From positions 1 to 36,535 of the forward strand of contig JACQEY010000239.1 of assembly GCA_016200355.1 (NCBI GenBank): DNA of 36,535 nucleotides. Direction: 5' to 3'. Source of the stretch: Nitrospirota bacterium. Its GTDB lineage: Bacteria > Nitrospirota > Nitrospiria > Nitrospirales > Nitrospiraceae. Each line of letters begins with the position of its first letter. Position 1 is the stretch's first letter. Shown here in pieces: positions 17,445 through 26,753 of the stretch. Below the pieces are notes generated by a model that made no database searches, was not told the DNA's origin, and worked only from the letters and a program-made list of their open reading frames with translations. The translations under genes were made by a program, and so were the position numbers.

Positions 17445-17471
17445 CTCAGCCTTGGCCTCAGCCTTAACCTT
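17399..17471. repeat. Inverted array of degenerate 6-bp units overlapping the glycerate kinase 5' end
   Basis: Left arm GGCTGAGGTCAAGGTTAAGGTTGAG; right arm CTCAGCCTTGGCCTCAGCCTTAACCTT; GG/CC recur every 6 bp. Confidence 0.75.
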
Positions 17472-17491
17472 CCGATAACGCTGGTGATGGA

Positions 17492-18559
17492 CTAGGGAGT
17501 CTTATCCTGCTTGAAGCAACGGGTGGGACAAGTCTGCCGTGGGACTTTCATCTGATAGGTCCCGCGTGGGAGCATATCCTTCTTGAATTCAGGATTTAGC
17601 ATCTTAAGTTCCAAGAAGTACGTCCCAAATTCTTCGGCAATCGAGGTGAGGGCTCGTTGGGAGTCTTTCACGTTGACGGTAACCGTTTCAGTTTCCATCG
17701 GCATATACAAGTCTTTCTTGCTCAGACCCAAATACTTTTCCGGCTGCGAGTAGATTTCCTTGGCGGCGATGATTCTCGGGACATAGCGCATCGTCTCCCG
17801 TGGCCCATGCATCTTCCAATAGTCGGTAATATTCTGGTCCTTCAATAACCGACGAACTCGTTCTTCACCTGCATTGTACGAGGCCATGGCCATGAACCAA
17901 TCGTTTTCCTTGAAATCCTTGAGATAGCGCAAATACTTGACCGCTGCTTCCGTCGACATTTCTAAATTGCGGCGATCGTCGCGGACCGCGTCGCTCTTGA
18001 GACGATAGCGTCGCCCCGTGGAAGGGATAAACTGCCACGGCCCGGACGCTTTCGCCTTTGAATAGGCGGCGGCCACGCATTTGCTCTCCACCAGCAGCAT
18101 ATACTTGAGATCGTCCGGCAATCCGGCATCGGCCAGCTGTTTTTCGGCAGGAGGGAAACAGCGTCCGGTTCGTTTGGCGAGGATGATACTTTCGCCCTGG
18201 TCTTCTAAGAATTGATAGAACTCGTACTCGATGCGTTCACGCACCTGCCAATTATCCAGCGGGACCGGTTGGCCGGCAAAGGTCAGTTTGTCAGGCAGCT
18301 TGAACGAACTGAGAAAGTAGCGCTCTCCATCTCGCTTGATTTCCGGAAGAATGACGAGGCGATCTTCTGGCTCGTTGGGGTCGTCAAGGGGATCGAGCAA
18401 AGTAGCATCTCGCTCTGGTTCTCCATTGACTCCAGATCGAGGCGTGCTCTCCTTCGCCTCGGAATGTTCGGGTTGCGGCTGTGCTCCTGTCGCAATCGGA
18501 AGCGTGACCATCACCCACAACCCACTGAGCATTAGTATTCGTCTAACCCATGCCGTCAT
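17492..18559 (-). CDS. Lytic murein transglycosylase (SLT domain, MltD-like)
   Basis: LKYMLLVESKCVAAAYSKAKASGPWQFIPSTGRRYRL and MAMASYNAGEERVRRLLKD...YVPRIIAAKEIYSQPEKY. Confidence 0.9.
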   Translation of the reverse strand: MTAWVRRILMLSGLWVMVTLPIATGAQPQPEHSEAKESTPRSGVNGEPERDATLLDPLDDPNEPEDRLVILPEIKRDGERYFLSSFKLPDKLTFAGQPVPLDNWQVRERIEYEFYQFLEDQGESIILAKRTGRCFPPAEKQLADAGLPDDLKYMLLVESKCVAAAYSKAKASGPWQFIPSTGRRYRLKSDAVRDDRRNLEMSTEAAVKYLRYLKDFKENDWFMAMASYNAGEERVRRLLKDQNITDYWKMHGPRETMRYVPRIIAAKEIYSQPEKYLGLSKKDLYMPMETETVTVNVKDSQRALTSIAEEFGTYFLELKMLNPEFKKDMLPRGTYQMKVPRQTCPTRCFKQDKTP

Positions 18560-18675
18560 ACCAACCCTGCCTCCTACATGCGGTGAGCAATCCGAAATCT
18601 GGAATGTATGCTAACAGCCTGATGAGGGACCGGCAAGCATGATCGACTTTCAGATCCATGCTAAACTGCGCGACT

Positions 18676-19383
18676 ATGCATGCACTGACCCTCCTCAACG
18701 ATCGCATCACCCACTGCACAGCCTGTTCACGGCTTGTCACCTATCGGGAGACGATCGCCGCAGAGAAACGAAAGCAATTTGAGGACTGGACCTATTGGGG
18801 ACGTCCGGTCCCCGGATTTGGAGACTCGCACGCGCGCCTCTACGTACTCGGGCTGGCGCCGGCCGCCCACGGCGGCAACCGAACCGGGCGGGTATTTACA
18901 GGCGACCGCAGCGGGGATTGGTTGTATGACGCCTTATATCGATTTGGCTTCGCCAACCAACCCCACTCTCATCACCGGGATGATGGACTGAAACTATCGG
19001 ATTGTTACATTGGTGCCACGGTCCGTTGCGCACCGCCTGACAATAAACCAGCCCCTGAAGAATTTAAGGCCTGCCGCCCCTACCTGCGCGAAGAGCTCCG
19101 GTCGTTACAGAAGATTCGAGTGGTGGTGGCGCTGGGCAAGATTGCGTTCGATCACTATTTGAAAGTCTGCCGCGATGAGGGACAGCAACTTCCCTCACCG
19201 CTCCAGAAATTTTCCCATGGTATCGTCCAGATCCTTCCATGGGACATTACACTGATCGGCTCATACCATCCAAGCCAGCAAAACACCTTCACTGGACGAT
19301 TGACCAGGCCAATGTTTCACCACATCTTTGCCACTGCGCGACAGCAACTTGCCGGGTTGGCAGGCGCACAAGCCGGCCAATAG
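18676..19383 (+). CDS. Uracil-DNA glycosylase, family 5 (UDGb)-like
   Basis: CTACSRL, VLGLAPAAHGGNRTGRVFTGDRSGDWL, NKPAPEEFKACRPYLREEL, GSYHPSQQNTFTGRLT. Start moved to MHALTLLND. Confidence 0.88.
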   Translation: MHALTLLNDRITHCTACSRLVTYRETIAAEKRKQFEDWTYWGRPVPGFGDSHARLYVLGLAPAAHGGNRTGRVFTGDRSGDWLYDALYRFGFANQPHSHHRDDGLKLSDCYIGATVRCAPPDNKPAPEEFKACRPYLREELRSLQKIRVVVALGKIAFDHYLKVCRDEGQQLPSPLQKFSHGIVQILPWDITLIGSYHPSQQNTFTGRLTRPMFHHIFATARQQLAGLAGAQAGQ

Positions 19384-19386
19384 GCC

Positions 19387-20034
19387 TTACTTCTTGGTCT
19401 GAGCCTCCCAATCCGCCAGGAACTTCTTGAGCCCGCTATCAGTCAGTGGATGTTTCACCATCTGCTGAAAAATCGAAAAGGGCATTGTGCAAATATGCCC
19501 ACCAGCTAGCGCAGCCTCAACGACGTGCTGAGGATGGCGCACGCTGGCTACCAGCACCAGGGTTTTATAGTCATAATTGCGGTAGATGGTCAGGATCTGG
19601 CGGATCAATTCCATCCCGTTTGAACTGATGTCATCAAGCCGGCCGATGAAGGGTGAGACGCACCAGGCGCCAGCTTTCGCCGCGAGAAGCGCCTGGGTTG
19701 GAGAAAAGCACAATGTGACATTTACCTTGATACCCTCGGCTGCTAATCTTTTGGTGGCCTTCAATCCCTCCGCAATCAAAGGCACCTTTACGACAATATT
19801 CTTATGGATCTTCGCAAGTCCTTTCCCTTCCTTCACCATGGCATCGGCTTCAAGGCTGACGACTTCTGCACTGATCGGCCCATCCACGATGTTGCAAATT
19901 TCAACGAGCATTTCCTTAAAGCTGCGCCCTTCTTTGGCGACAAGCGACGGATTCGTGGTCACCCCGTCAAGAAGTCCGAGGCTGGCCGCCTCCTGAATTT
20001 CCTTAACATTGGCAGTATCAAGAAAGAATTTCAT
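19387..20034 (-). CDS. Transaldolase-family protein (fructose-6-phosphate aldolase/short transaldolase)
   Basis: [87 protein letters not shown]. Confidence 0.95.
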   Translation of the reverse strand: MKFFLDTANVKEIQEAASLGLLDGVTTNPSLVAKEGRSFKEMLVEICNIVDGPISAEVVSLEADAMVKEGKGLAKIHKNIVVKVPLIAEGLKATKRLAAEGIKVNVTLCFSPTQALLAAKAGAWCVSPFIGRLDDISSNGMELIRQILTIYRNYDYKTLVLVASVRHPQHVVEAALAGGHICTMPFSIFQQMVKHPLTDSGLKKFLADWEAQTKK

Positions 20035-20228
20035 GGCCTTGTCCTTTCTGTCGAGATGAGAAATCCTTGTGATCGGTTCATTATCGGTTATTCTATGAAG
20101 AACTCAACCTGGCTGCAATCATCTGCCGACATACGCCAGTTTGACAGGCCCTAGACTGCCGGTTAAAATCCGGCCATTCATTATAGGCTCGTTTCTACGC
20201 TTGTATCTATAACGACCGAGGAGAGTGC

Positions 20229-20543
20229 ATGATGCAACGATTAGCTTGGTTGCTCCTATTCAGTCTGGCCCTGACCGGCTGCGGCGGTAGCAACCCCTAT
20301 CTTGAACAATCGCTCAAACCGGCTGAGCTTCAAGGCAAGGACAAGGCTTGGTTTGAGAAGAACTGGGGAGCACCGAGCGGCAAGGCCACGAGGTTTTTTG
20401 GCGGCGAAACCTGGACTTACTATCGCATCGCCGGTGGCAAATCAGGTCTGCCTCTCTTTAACTTCTCCCCTAATCAGTGCCAGATCACGCTCAAATTCGA
20501 CAAAGAAGAAAAGCTTTCTGACTCCAGCTATTCAGGTTGTTAG
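20229..20543 (+). CDS. Small lipoprotein, hypothetical
   Basis: MMQRLAWLLLFSLALTGCGGSNPY lipobox; GAGGAGAG upstream of the start. Confidence 0.75.
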   Translation: MMQRLAWLLLFSLALTGCGGSNPYLEQSLKPAELQGKDKAWFEKNWGAPSGKATRFFGGETWTYYRIAGGKSGLPLFNFSPNQCQITLKFDKEEKLSDSSYSGC

Positions 20544-20791
20544 CCCGCGAGTTTTTCCTGAAACTTGTGCGCGCAAGATCGGCTGCAGAAGTAATAGGTC
20601 TGCCCCCCAATATCTTCCGTCACCGCTACTCCCCTTGGAACAAACACCAGGCAGACGGGATCCTGGACCATCTGATCCTTTCCAGGAGCAAGACGCTCTG
20701 GCTGCCCTTGGCCCTTGAGCCCCCGAAGAGCCTTCCGAAGCAGGAAGTACAGCACTACAAGTAGCCCAAGAATGAGGATTACTCTATACAT
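20540..20791 (-). CDS. Membrane-anchored YHS-domain-like protein
   Basis: N-terminal TM helix; DPVCLVFVPRGVAVTEDIGGQTYYFCSRSCAHKFQEK. Confidence 0.75.
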   Translation of the reverse strand: MYRVILILGLLVVLYFLLRKALRGLKGQGQPERLAPGKDQMVQDPVCLVFVPRGVAVTEDIGGQTYYFCSRSCAHKFQEKLAG

Positions 20792-20987
20792 AGTGGGTGC
20801 TCTTCCTTATGCCACAATCCTATGGGACAGAATCACCGCTGTCAAGAACTCCAGACGTTGTTCTTTCAAGTAAGTTGCCGAATTCTCATTCATACCCTCG
20901 ACGCAAATGGCCTAGCTGTATGTGGGCGGAAGGCCCATTTTCACGCAGCACCCAGTACTTCAGATGGATATGCTTCTCTTTTCCAGC

Positions 20988-21155
20988 ATGGTAAAGTGCA
21001 ACATGACAATTTGCGATAAATGCCGCGGGGCAATGTTACCGGAACGGGCAGTGGATCTGAACGCAGGGCTTGCGATCACAGTGTTTGCGTGCTTGAACTG
21101 TGGACGCCGGAAATCAGCGGACCAAGAACCTCGGCCTATTACCGCGAGACATTAA
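20988..21155 (+). CDS. Small zinc-ribbon-like protein
   Basis: MVKCNMTICDKCRGAMLPERAVDLNAGLAITVFACLNCGRRKSADQEPRPITARH; two CxxC pairs. Confidence 0.5.
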   Translation: MVKCNMTICDKCRGAMLPERAVDLNAGLAITVFACLNCGRRKSADQEPRPITARH

Positions 21156-21163
21156 CCCGCGCG

Positions 21164-21358
21164 ATGACAGAGCCGAAACCGCTCACGTACGATGAGCGGA
21201 AAGCAGCCAAAGCCGCTTTCCGTGGGTATTCGCCCAATACTGATTGGGCGGACTCCGCCCAGGAGATTTACACGCGTCTATCTGCAGCAATCTCCAAACG
21301 AAGAACCACGGCTCTCAATCCCACTAGCAAGCGGGATCTTGAAGAAGTCAGTCGGTAA
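21164..21358 (+). CDS. Small hypothetical protein
   Basis: MTEPKPLTYDERKAAKAAFRGYSPNTDWADSAQEIYTRLSAAISKRR..., immediately downstream of the zinc-ribbon ORF. Confidence 0.5.
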   Translation: MTEPKPLTYDERKAAKAAFRGYSPNTDWADSAQEIYTRLSAAISKRRTTALNPTSKRDLEEVSR

Positions 21359-21551
21359 CTCGTGCTGTATTCCCCTCCCCCGCAAGCCTGCGCTAGTCCC
21401 AGAGATCATCCTGCTTCGCTCTTCATTCAAGCCCACATCTCCGCATTGCTTGGTTGATATAGACCGGAGGAGTTTCGGTAGAGACTCCCTTGCGGAAGCA
21501 GATTGATGCTGGCCAGGCTCACGATATAGGCTCTGGAACAGGAGCGAGGAC

Positions 21552-22355
21552 CTATCGGAGACTCAGCACATCCATCATGTCGTACAGGCCTGGTGGCTGC
21601 CGAACCACCCACCGAGCGGCACGCAAAGCGCCTCCCGCGAAGGTATCCCGGCTACTCGCTCGATGCGTCACTTCGATGCGTTCACCCATCCCGCCAAAGA
21701 GAATCGTGTGGTCCCCGACAATGTCGCCGGCGCGGATTGTTTGAATTCCAATCTCACCCTTCTTGCGTTCCCCGATAAGGCCTTTTCTGGCATAAACGCC
21801 GACCTGATCTAGATCACGACTCACGGCCTTAGCCAAGACTTCCGCAATCTTGAGCGCCGTCCCACTCGGCGCATCTTTTTTTAAACGATGATGGGCTTCA
21901 ATCACTTCAATGTCGTAGTCATCCCCCAGCGTTTTTGCCATCTCGCTGATGACCTTGTAGATCAGATTGATACCCACGCTCATGTTGGGGGACAACACGC
22001 AGGGAACTTGACTCGCCAACGATTTTAGCTCTTCGACTTGGGGAGCGGTAAACCCCGTCGTGCCGATCACCATGGCTCGTCGATGTTGCGCCACGGTACG
22101 TAAATGATCTAGGGTCGCCTCAGGAGCGGAGAAATCGACGACCACTTCGCCTCTGTCGAGGAGCGCTGCGAAATCGTCGGTGATCGGTATGCCGGCACGG
22201 CCACAACCCGCTGTTTCCCCGGCATCGTCACCCACAGCGTAATGGCCTTTCTCTTCGATCGCACCAGCAAGCGTGAGGGTGGTCGAATCTTTAATAAGGG
22301 CAACCAGCCGGCAGCCCATGCGACCGGCAGCCCCTGCGACAATGACGTTGATCAT
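21552..22355 (-). CDS. dapB: 4-hydroxy-tetrahydrodipicolinate reductase
   Basis: INVIVAGAAGRMGCRLVALI, VVDFSAPEATLDHL, VIGTTGFT, EAHHRLKKDAPSGTALKIAE. Confidence 0.96.
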   Translation of the reverse strand: MINVIVAGAAGRMGCRLVALIKDSTTLTLAGAIEEKGHYAVGDDAGETAGCGRAGIPITDDFAALLDRGEVVVDFSAPEATLDHLRTVAQHRRAMVIGTTGFTAPQVEELKSLASQVPCVLSPNMSVGINLIYKVISEMAKTLGDDYDIEVIEAHHRLKKDAPSGTALKIAEVLAKAVSRDLDQVGVYARKGLIGERKKGEIGIQTIRAGDIVGDHTILFGGMGERIEVTHRASSRDTFAGGALRAARWVVRQPPGLYDMMDVLSLR

Positions 22356-22388
22356 AGAATGAATATACGAGCCAAGGCCGTCGGGTTA

Positions 22389-23261
22389 CTAAATGAGGCC
22401 TGCATCCTTTAGTGCTCGTGTGAGTTGGTCCCTCGTCTCAGTCGCCATGGCACAGAGCGGCAGCCGCAATTCTGGATCGATTTTCCCCATCATGCCTAAC
22501 GCGGTTTTCACCGGAATCGGATTGGTCTCGTAAAAAAGCGCCGTAAAGAGCGGCGACAATGCGAAATGAATCCGACGCGCCTCTTCAATCCGCCCGCTTA
22601 GAAAAGCCTTAACCAATTGAGCCATCTCGGATGGGACGATGTTCGACGTGACGCTAATAACACCTTTTCCTCCGACTGCCATCATGGGCAATGTCAGGGC
22701 ATCATCGCCGGCAAGGACCGTCATCCGGTCGCCACACGTACTTGCAATCTCAGAAGCCTGCTGGACTGATCCGCTGCCCTCTTTGATCCCGACAATGTTC
22801 TGTAGTCCACAAAGCCTTGCGACAGTGGACGGCAGCATGTTCACGCCGGTCCGGCCGGGAATGTTATACAGGATCTGTGGAAGATCCACAGACTCCGCGA
22901 TTGTTTTGTAGTGCCGATACAATCCCTCCTGCGTCGGCTTGTTATAGTACGGCGTAATGAGCAGCGCCCCATCGGCTCCCGCCTGCTTGGCATGCTTTGT
23001 CAGTGACACCGCTTCCGCCGTGCTGTTGGAACCAGCCCCGGCGATCACGGGGATGCGCCGATTGACCACCTCGACGGTCAATTCGACCACGCGGTGGTGT
23101 TCCTGGTGTGAGAGGGTGGCGGATTCACCGGTGGTGCCGCAGGGCACAATCCCGCTCGTTCCGTTGGTAATTTGCCATTCTATAAGATCGCCGAAGGCCC
23201 GCTCGTCGACTTTGCCATTCCGGAACGGGGTCACAATGGCGATCAATGCACCCGTAAACAT
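22389..23261 (-). CDS. dapA: 4-hydroxy-tetrahydrodipicolinate synthase
   Basis: MFTGALIAIVTPFRNGKVDE, GIVPCGTTGESATLSHQEH, YYNKPTQEGLYRHYK, LYNIPGRTGVNM. Confidence 0.96.
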   Translation of the reverse strand: MFTGALIAIVTPFRNGKVDERAFGDLIEWQITNGTSGIVPCGTTGESATLSHQEHHRVVELTVEVVNRRIPVIAGAGSNSTAEAVSLTKHAKQAGADGALLITPYYNKPTQEGLYRHYKTIAESVDLPQILYNIPGRTGVNMLPSTVARLCGLQNIVGIKEGSGSVQQASEIASTCGDRMTVLAGDDALTLPMMAVGGKGVISVTSNIVPSEMAQLVKAFLSGRIEEARRIHFALSPLFTALFYETNPIPVKTALGMMGKIDPELRLPLCAMATETRDQLTRALKDAGLI

Positions 23262-23290
23262 GCTCACTCCTTCGCTGCAACGCTCACTCC

Positions 23291-24553
23291 TCAATCGAGG
23301 AATGCCGGAATCGTTTCGCCCTTTACCAAGTCGTCGTATGTCTCTCTGGTCTTGATGACGTGGATCTCCCCATCTCTGATCAGAACTTCCGGTACCCGCG
23401 GTCTCGAATTGTAATTGGAGGCCATCACAAATCCATAGGCCCCCGCGCTCATCACCGCAAGCATGTCCCCCGGATTAACCTCCGGCAATGACCGGTCCTT
23501 CGCCAGAAAATCGCCGGACTCACAGACCGGGCCCACAACATCAACCTGATGCTTGGGCCGCTGCAGCACCGCCTGTGACAAGGGGCGAATCTCGTGATAG
23601 GCCCCGTAGAGGCTTGGCCTGATCAGGTCGTTCATCGCCGCATCGACAATAATAAACCGTTTCGCTTCGCCATCCTTCCGATACAACACTTTCGTGACGA
23701 GAATGCCGGCATTGCCGACGATGACGCGGCCAGGTTCCATGATGAGGGTGACATTCAAGTCCTGCAGCAGCGGCGACACGGCATCCGCCAAATCTTGTGG
23801 TAACGGCGGCGTTTCATCCGAGTAGGTAATGCCGAGGCCTCCGCCGATATTGACGTACCGGATGTTGATTCCTTGAGCCTTCAAAGCTCCGACCAACTTC
23901 ACCACCTTCTTCACGGCCTCGACAAACGGCGTGACTTCCGTCAACTGTGACCCAATATGCTTATGAACCCCGACGACATCGATGTTGGCAAGCGAGGAAG
24001 CCAGTGTGAATTCTTCGAGCGCCCGGTCGGCGGCAATCCCGAACTTGCTCTTCTTGAGACCGGTCGAAATGTAGGGGTGCGTTTTCGGATCAATGTCAGG
24101 ATTGATACGGAGAGCAACTCGTGCCTTGGTCCCGACGGAGACAGCCACTTCATTAAGCGCCTGCAGTTCGGCCGAGGACTCGACATTGAACATGAGTACG
24201 TCGGCCTTCAAGGCTTCGCGAATCTCCTCCGCGCTCTTGCCGACACCCGCGAAGACAATCTTTGAGGGGGGAACGCCCGCCTTGAGCGCCCGAAAGAGTT
24301 CCCCGCCTGACACGATATCCACCCCGCTCCCCTCCTTTGCCATAAGGCGGAGGATCGCGATATTGGAATTGGCCTTCATGGCGAAGGCAATCACATGGGG
24401 TACGCTCTTGAAGGCCCCATCATAGGCCCGGAAATGACGAACGAGGGTCGCGTAGCTGTAGATATAGCACGGTGTGCCGACCTCCTTCGCAATCCGGCTG
24501 ACCGGCACCTGTTCACAATAGAGTTCGCCATGTCGATATTCGAAATTATGCAT
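23291..24553 (-). CDS. lysA: Diaminopimelate decarboxylase
   Basis: YRHGELYCEQVPVSRIAKEVGTPCYIYSYATL, AMKANSNIAILRLMAKEGSGVDIVSGGEL, GPVCESGDFLAKDR, GAYGFVMASNYNSRPR. Start moved to MHNFEY. Confidence 0.96.
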   Translation of the reverse strand: MHNFEYRHGELYCEQVPVSRIAKEVGTPCYIYSYATLVRHFRAYDGAFKSVPHVIAFAMKANSNIAILRLMAKEGSGVDIVSGGELFRALKAGVPPSKIVFAGVGKSAEEIREALKADVLMFNVESSAELQALNEVAVSVGTKARVALRINPDIDPKTHPYISTGLKKSKFGIAADRALEEFTLASSLANIDVVGVHKHIGSQLTEVTPFVEAVKKVVKLVGALKAQGINIRYVNIGGGLGITYSDETPPLPQDLADAVSPLLQDLNVTLIMEPGRVIVGNAGILVTKVLYRKDGEAKRFIIVDAAMNDLIRPSLYGAYHEIRPLSQAVLQRPKHQVDVVGPVCESGDFLAKDRSLPEVNPGDMLAVMSAGAYGFVMASNYNSRPRVPEVLIRDGEIHVIKTRETYDDLVKGETIPAFLD

Positions 24554-26474
24554 CCTGCAAATCTTCGTTGAGATGCTCGATGCCTGCGAGCGGGAAACCC
24601 TGCAAGGAGGCCTCGAACGCATCCTTGAATTTACGATAGCGGACCTTCACATTCGGAATGGCTACCTTCATTGCATTTGAATCCACTAACGCTTTGAGGG
24701 CGTCTGGCGTCGCCAGCTTGAGGTGTTCGAAGTTGACGATGATGTCCATGCGTGCCTGATTGGCCGCTTCCTTGATCCGCTTAATCAATTCCAAAGCATT
24801 CAGGCGATCAAGGGTACCCTCAAGATCCACGAACAGCGCAGCGAACTTATCATGCCGCTTGGCCTTGATGTGGAATATCAACTGTTGTGCCGAGAGCGTG
24901 TTCGGATCTAACGCCTGTTTCAGTGCATGCAGCGCGCTAGGAATCAATTGCTCCTTGTCCAACACCGGGAGCTTCGCTTGGAGATTCTTCAACACCCCCG
25001 CGAGCGGCGACAGGGACGCTTTGGGGCAGGTTCTCTTGACCAACTTCCGGAATTCCCGATTCATTTCCAATCGCGGAATGAATCGTTGACTCGTGCCCGA
25101 GAGCCGTTTCCAGATCGAGGGGATCGAATAGAACTCATGATTGGCCCAGTGGAATCCGTCCAGTAACTGCTCGACCGTCATCCGGCTCGGCTGGAACACC
25201 ACATGCTTGCCGTCGTACTTCGCCCAATCCCTATCGAAGATACGGCCGGACTTTTCGAAGCGGTCGAACAACTGCGTTCCAGGAAGAGGTGTCAACACGT
25301 TGAAGTACGCCAATTCCACCTTGTTCTTTGTCAAGAAATCGACGGCCCGTTCGAACACGGTCACATCGTCGCTGTCGAATCCGAATACGATCCCGGGATT
25401 CACCATGATCCCATAATCATGGAACATCTTGATCTCCTTGGAGAACTTCAGAACCCGGTTAAAGGGCTTGTTCGTTTCATCCAATGCATCTTCATCGAGC
25501 GATTCCATCCCGACGAAGACCGACACGCAGCCACTTTCTGCCGCAAGCTTGACCATCTCCTCGTCGTCAGCGAGGAACATCGTGGCCTGGCAGCCCCATT
25601 TAATCTTGAGCGGCTTCAGCGCGGCCCAGAGCTCACGACAATAGGCACGGTTGCTGTTGTGCAAGTCATCGACGAAGGCGACAATACTGCCGTCCTCGAT
25701 GCCGACCCGAATCCGAAGCGCGGTGAGCATGGCGCTCCACAGCGGCTCGTCGCCCAACCGCTCGACCAACTCGCTACGAATCCATCGCTGAACGTTTCGA
25801 AGCTCAGTGACCACTTCCTTCACCGGCCGGCGCCGCGTCGTCTTTCCGTTGAACGGGGACACGCTACAAAACTCGCAATCGAAATGGCACCCACGGGTCG
25901 TGAAACTACACTGTCTCGTCATGTACGAGTCGGGGCTTAGCAGTTCGACACGGGGACTCTTGTAATTCTCCAGAGAAGGGAAGGATGTCATCTTATACAT
26001 GCGCTGCATCTTTCCCGCCTCATAGTCCGCGACCAATTGCGGCCAGAGATCTTCGGCTTCTCCACAGACGATCGCATCCGCATGTTGAAGCGCTTCGTCG
26101 GGGCAGTAGGTGGGATGGACTCCTCCCATGACGATCGTCTTCCCTCTCTTGCGAAACTCTGCTGCGATCTCGTAGGCCCGGTGGGCATAGCAGGTAAACA
26201 TGGAGATGCCAACCATGTCGCAGGGAAAGTCGAAATCGATTTCGTGCACCGCTTCATCGACCAGACTGACTTCCCAATTCTCCGGCGTGTAGGCCGCAAT
26301 CGTCGGCAAACTCAGCTTGGGAAACCATACCGAACGGCGCTCAGAAGCGGTCAGTCGATAGGGATTGTTGAGCGGGTAGGGATCGACCAGTAAGAGCCGC
26401 TTGCCTGGTGCATGCTTGATCGTTGCCGTCTGCCCAATAAGCTGACTCTGCCGCACTGGTTGGATTAGCTCCAT
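24546..26474 (-). CDS. B12-binding-type radical SAM protein with STAS-like C-terminal region
   Basis: N-terminal cobalamin-binding-like region (VDEAVHEIDFDFPCDMVGISMFT...GGVHPTYCPDEAL); CHFDCEFC (CxxxCxxC) cluster motif; C-terminal FAALFVDLEGTLDRLNALELIKRIKEAANQARMDIIVNFEHLKLATPDALKALVD. Confidence 0.85.
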   Translation of the reverse strand: MELIQPVRQSQLIGQTATIKHAPGKRLLLVDPYPLNNPYRLTASERRSVWFPKLSLPTIAAYTPENWEVSLVDEAVHEIDFDFPCDMVGISMFTCYAHRAYEIAAEFRKRGKTIVMGGVHPTYCPDEALQHADAIVCGEAEDLWPQLVADYEAGKMQRMYKMTSFPSLENYKSPRVELLSPDSYMTRQCSFTTRGCHFDCEFCSVSPFNGKTTRRRPVKEVVTELRNVQRWIRSELVERLGDEPLWSAMLTALRIRVGIEDGSIVAFVDDLHNSNRAYCRELWAALKPLKIKWGCQATMFLADDEEMVKLAAESGCVSVFVGMESLDEDALDETNKPFNRVLKFSKEIKMFHDYGIMVNPGIVFGFDSDDVTVFERAVDFLTKNKVELAYFNVLTPLPGTQLFDRFEKSGRIFDRDWAKYDGKHVVFQPSRMTVEQLLDGFHWANHEFYSIPSIWKRLSGTSQRFIPRLEMNREFRKLVKRTCPKASLSPLAGVLKNLQAKLPVLDKEQLIPSALHALKQALDPNTLSAQQLIFHIKAKRHDKFAALFVDLEGTLDRLNALELIKRIKEAANQARMDIIVNFEHLKLATPDALKALVDSNAMKVAIPNVKVRYRKFKDAFEASLQGFPLAGIEHLNEDLQDA

Positions 26475-26562
26475 GAATTGATCCTCCTCACCTCTATCCA
26501 GCTGAGATTGTCAATACGTTCGTTGAAATGTTCTGCGCTGCGCTCGTGGTTGTCTCACGCCG

Positions 26563-26644
26563 TCCCTTCGACTACGCTCAGGACGGACTTCTTCGTCGGA
26601 GCGAACTTCGGCCCTGCCCGCTCTGTCCTGAGCCTGTCGAAGGA
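26563..26644. repeat. REP-like inverted repeat
   Basis: TCCCTTCGACTACGCTCAGGAC (26563 onward) and GTCCTGAGCCTGTCGAAGGA (to 26644) pair as imperfect inverted repeats. Confidence 0.7.
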
Positions 26645-26753
26645 TCGGCCTCGATAGCCGTAAGAACCTGTGCCATCCCTGCACAGCCGTTTACGCAATT
26701 AGGTAGTATAGCTTTATCCGGCTACACAGGTCCAGCAAATGACAGCCTCAACA

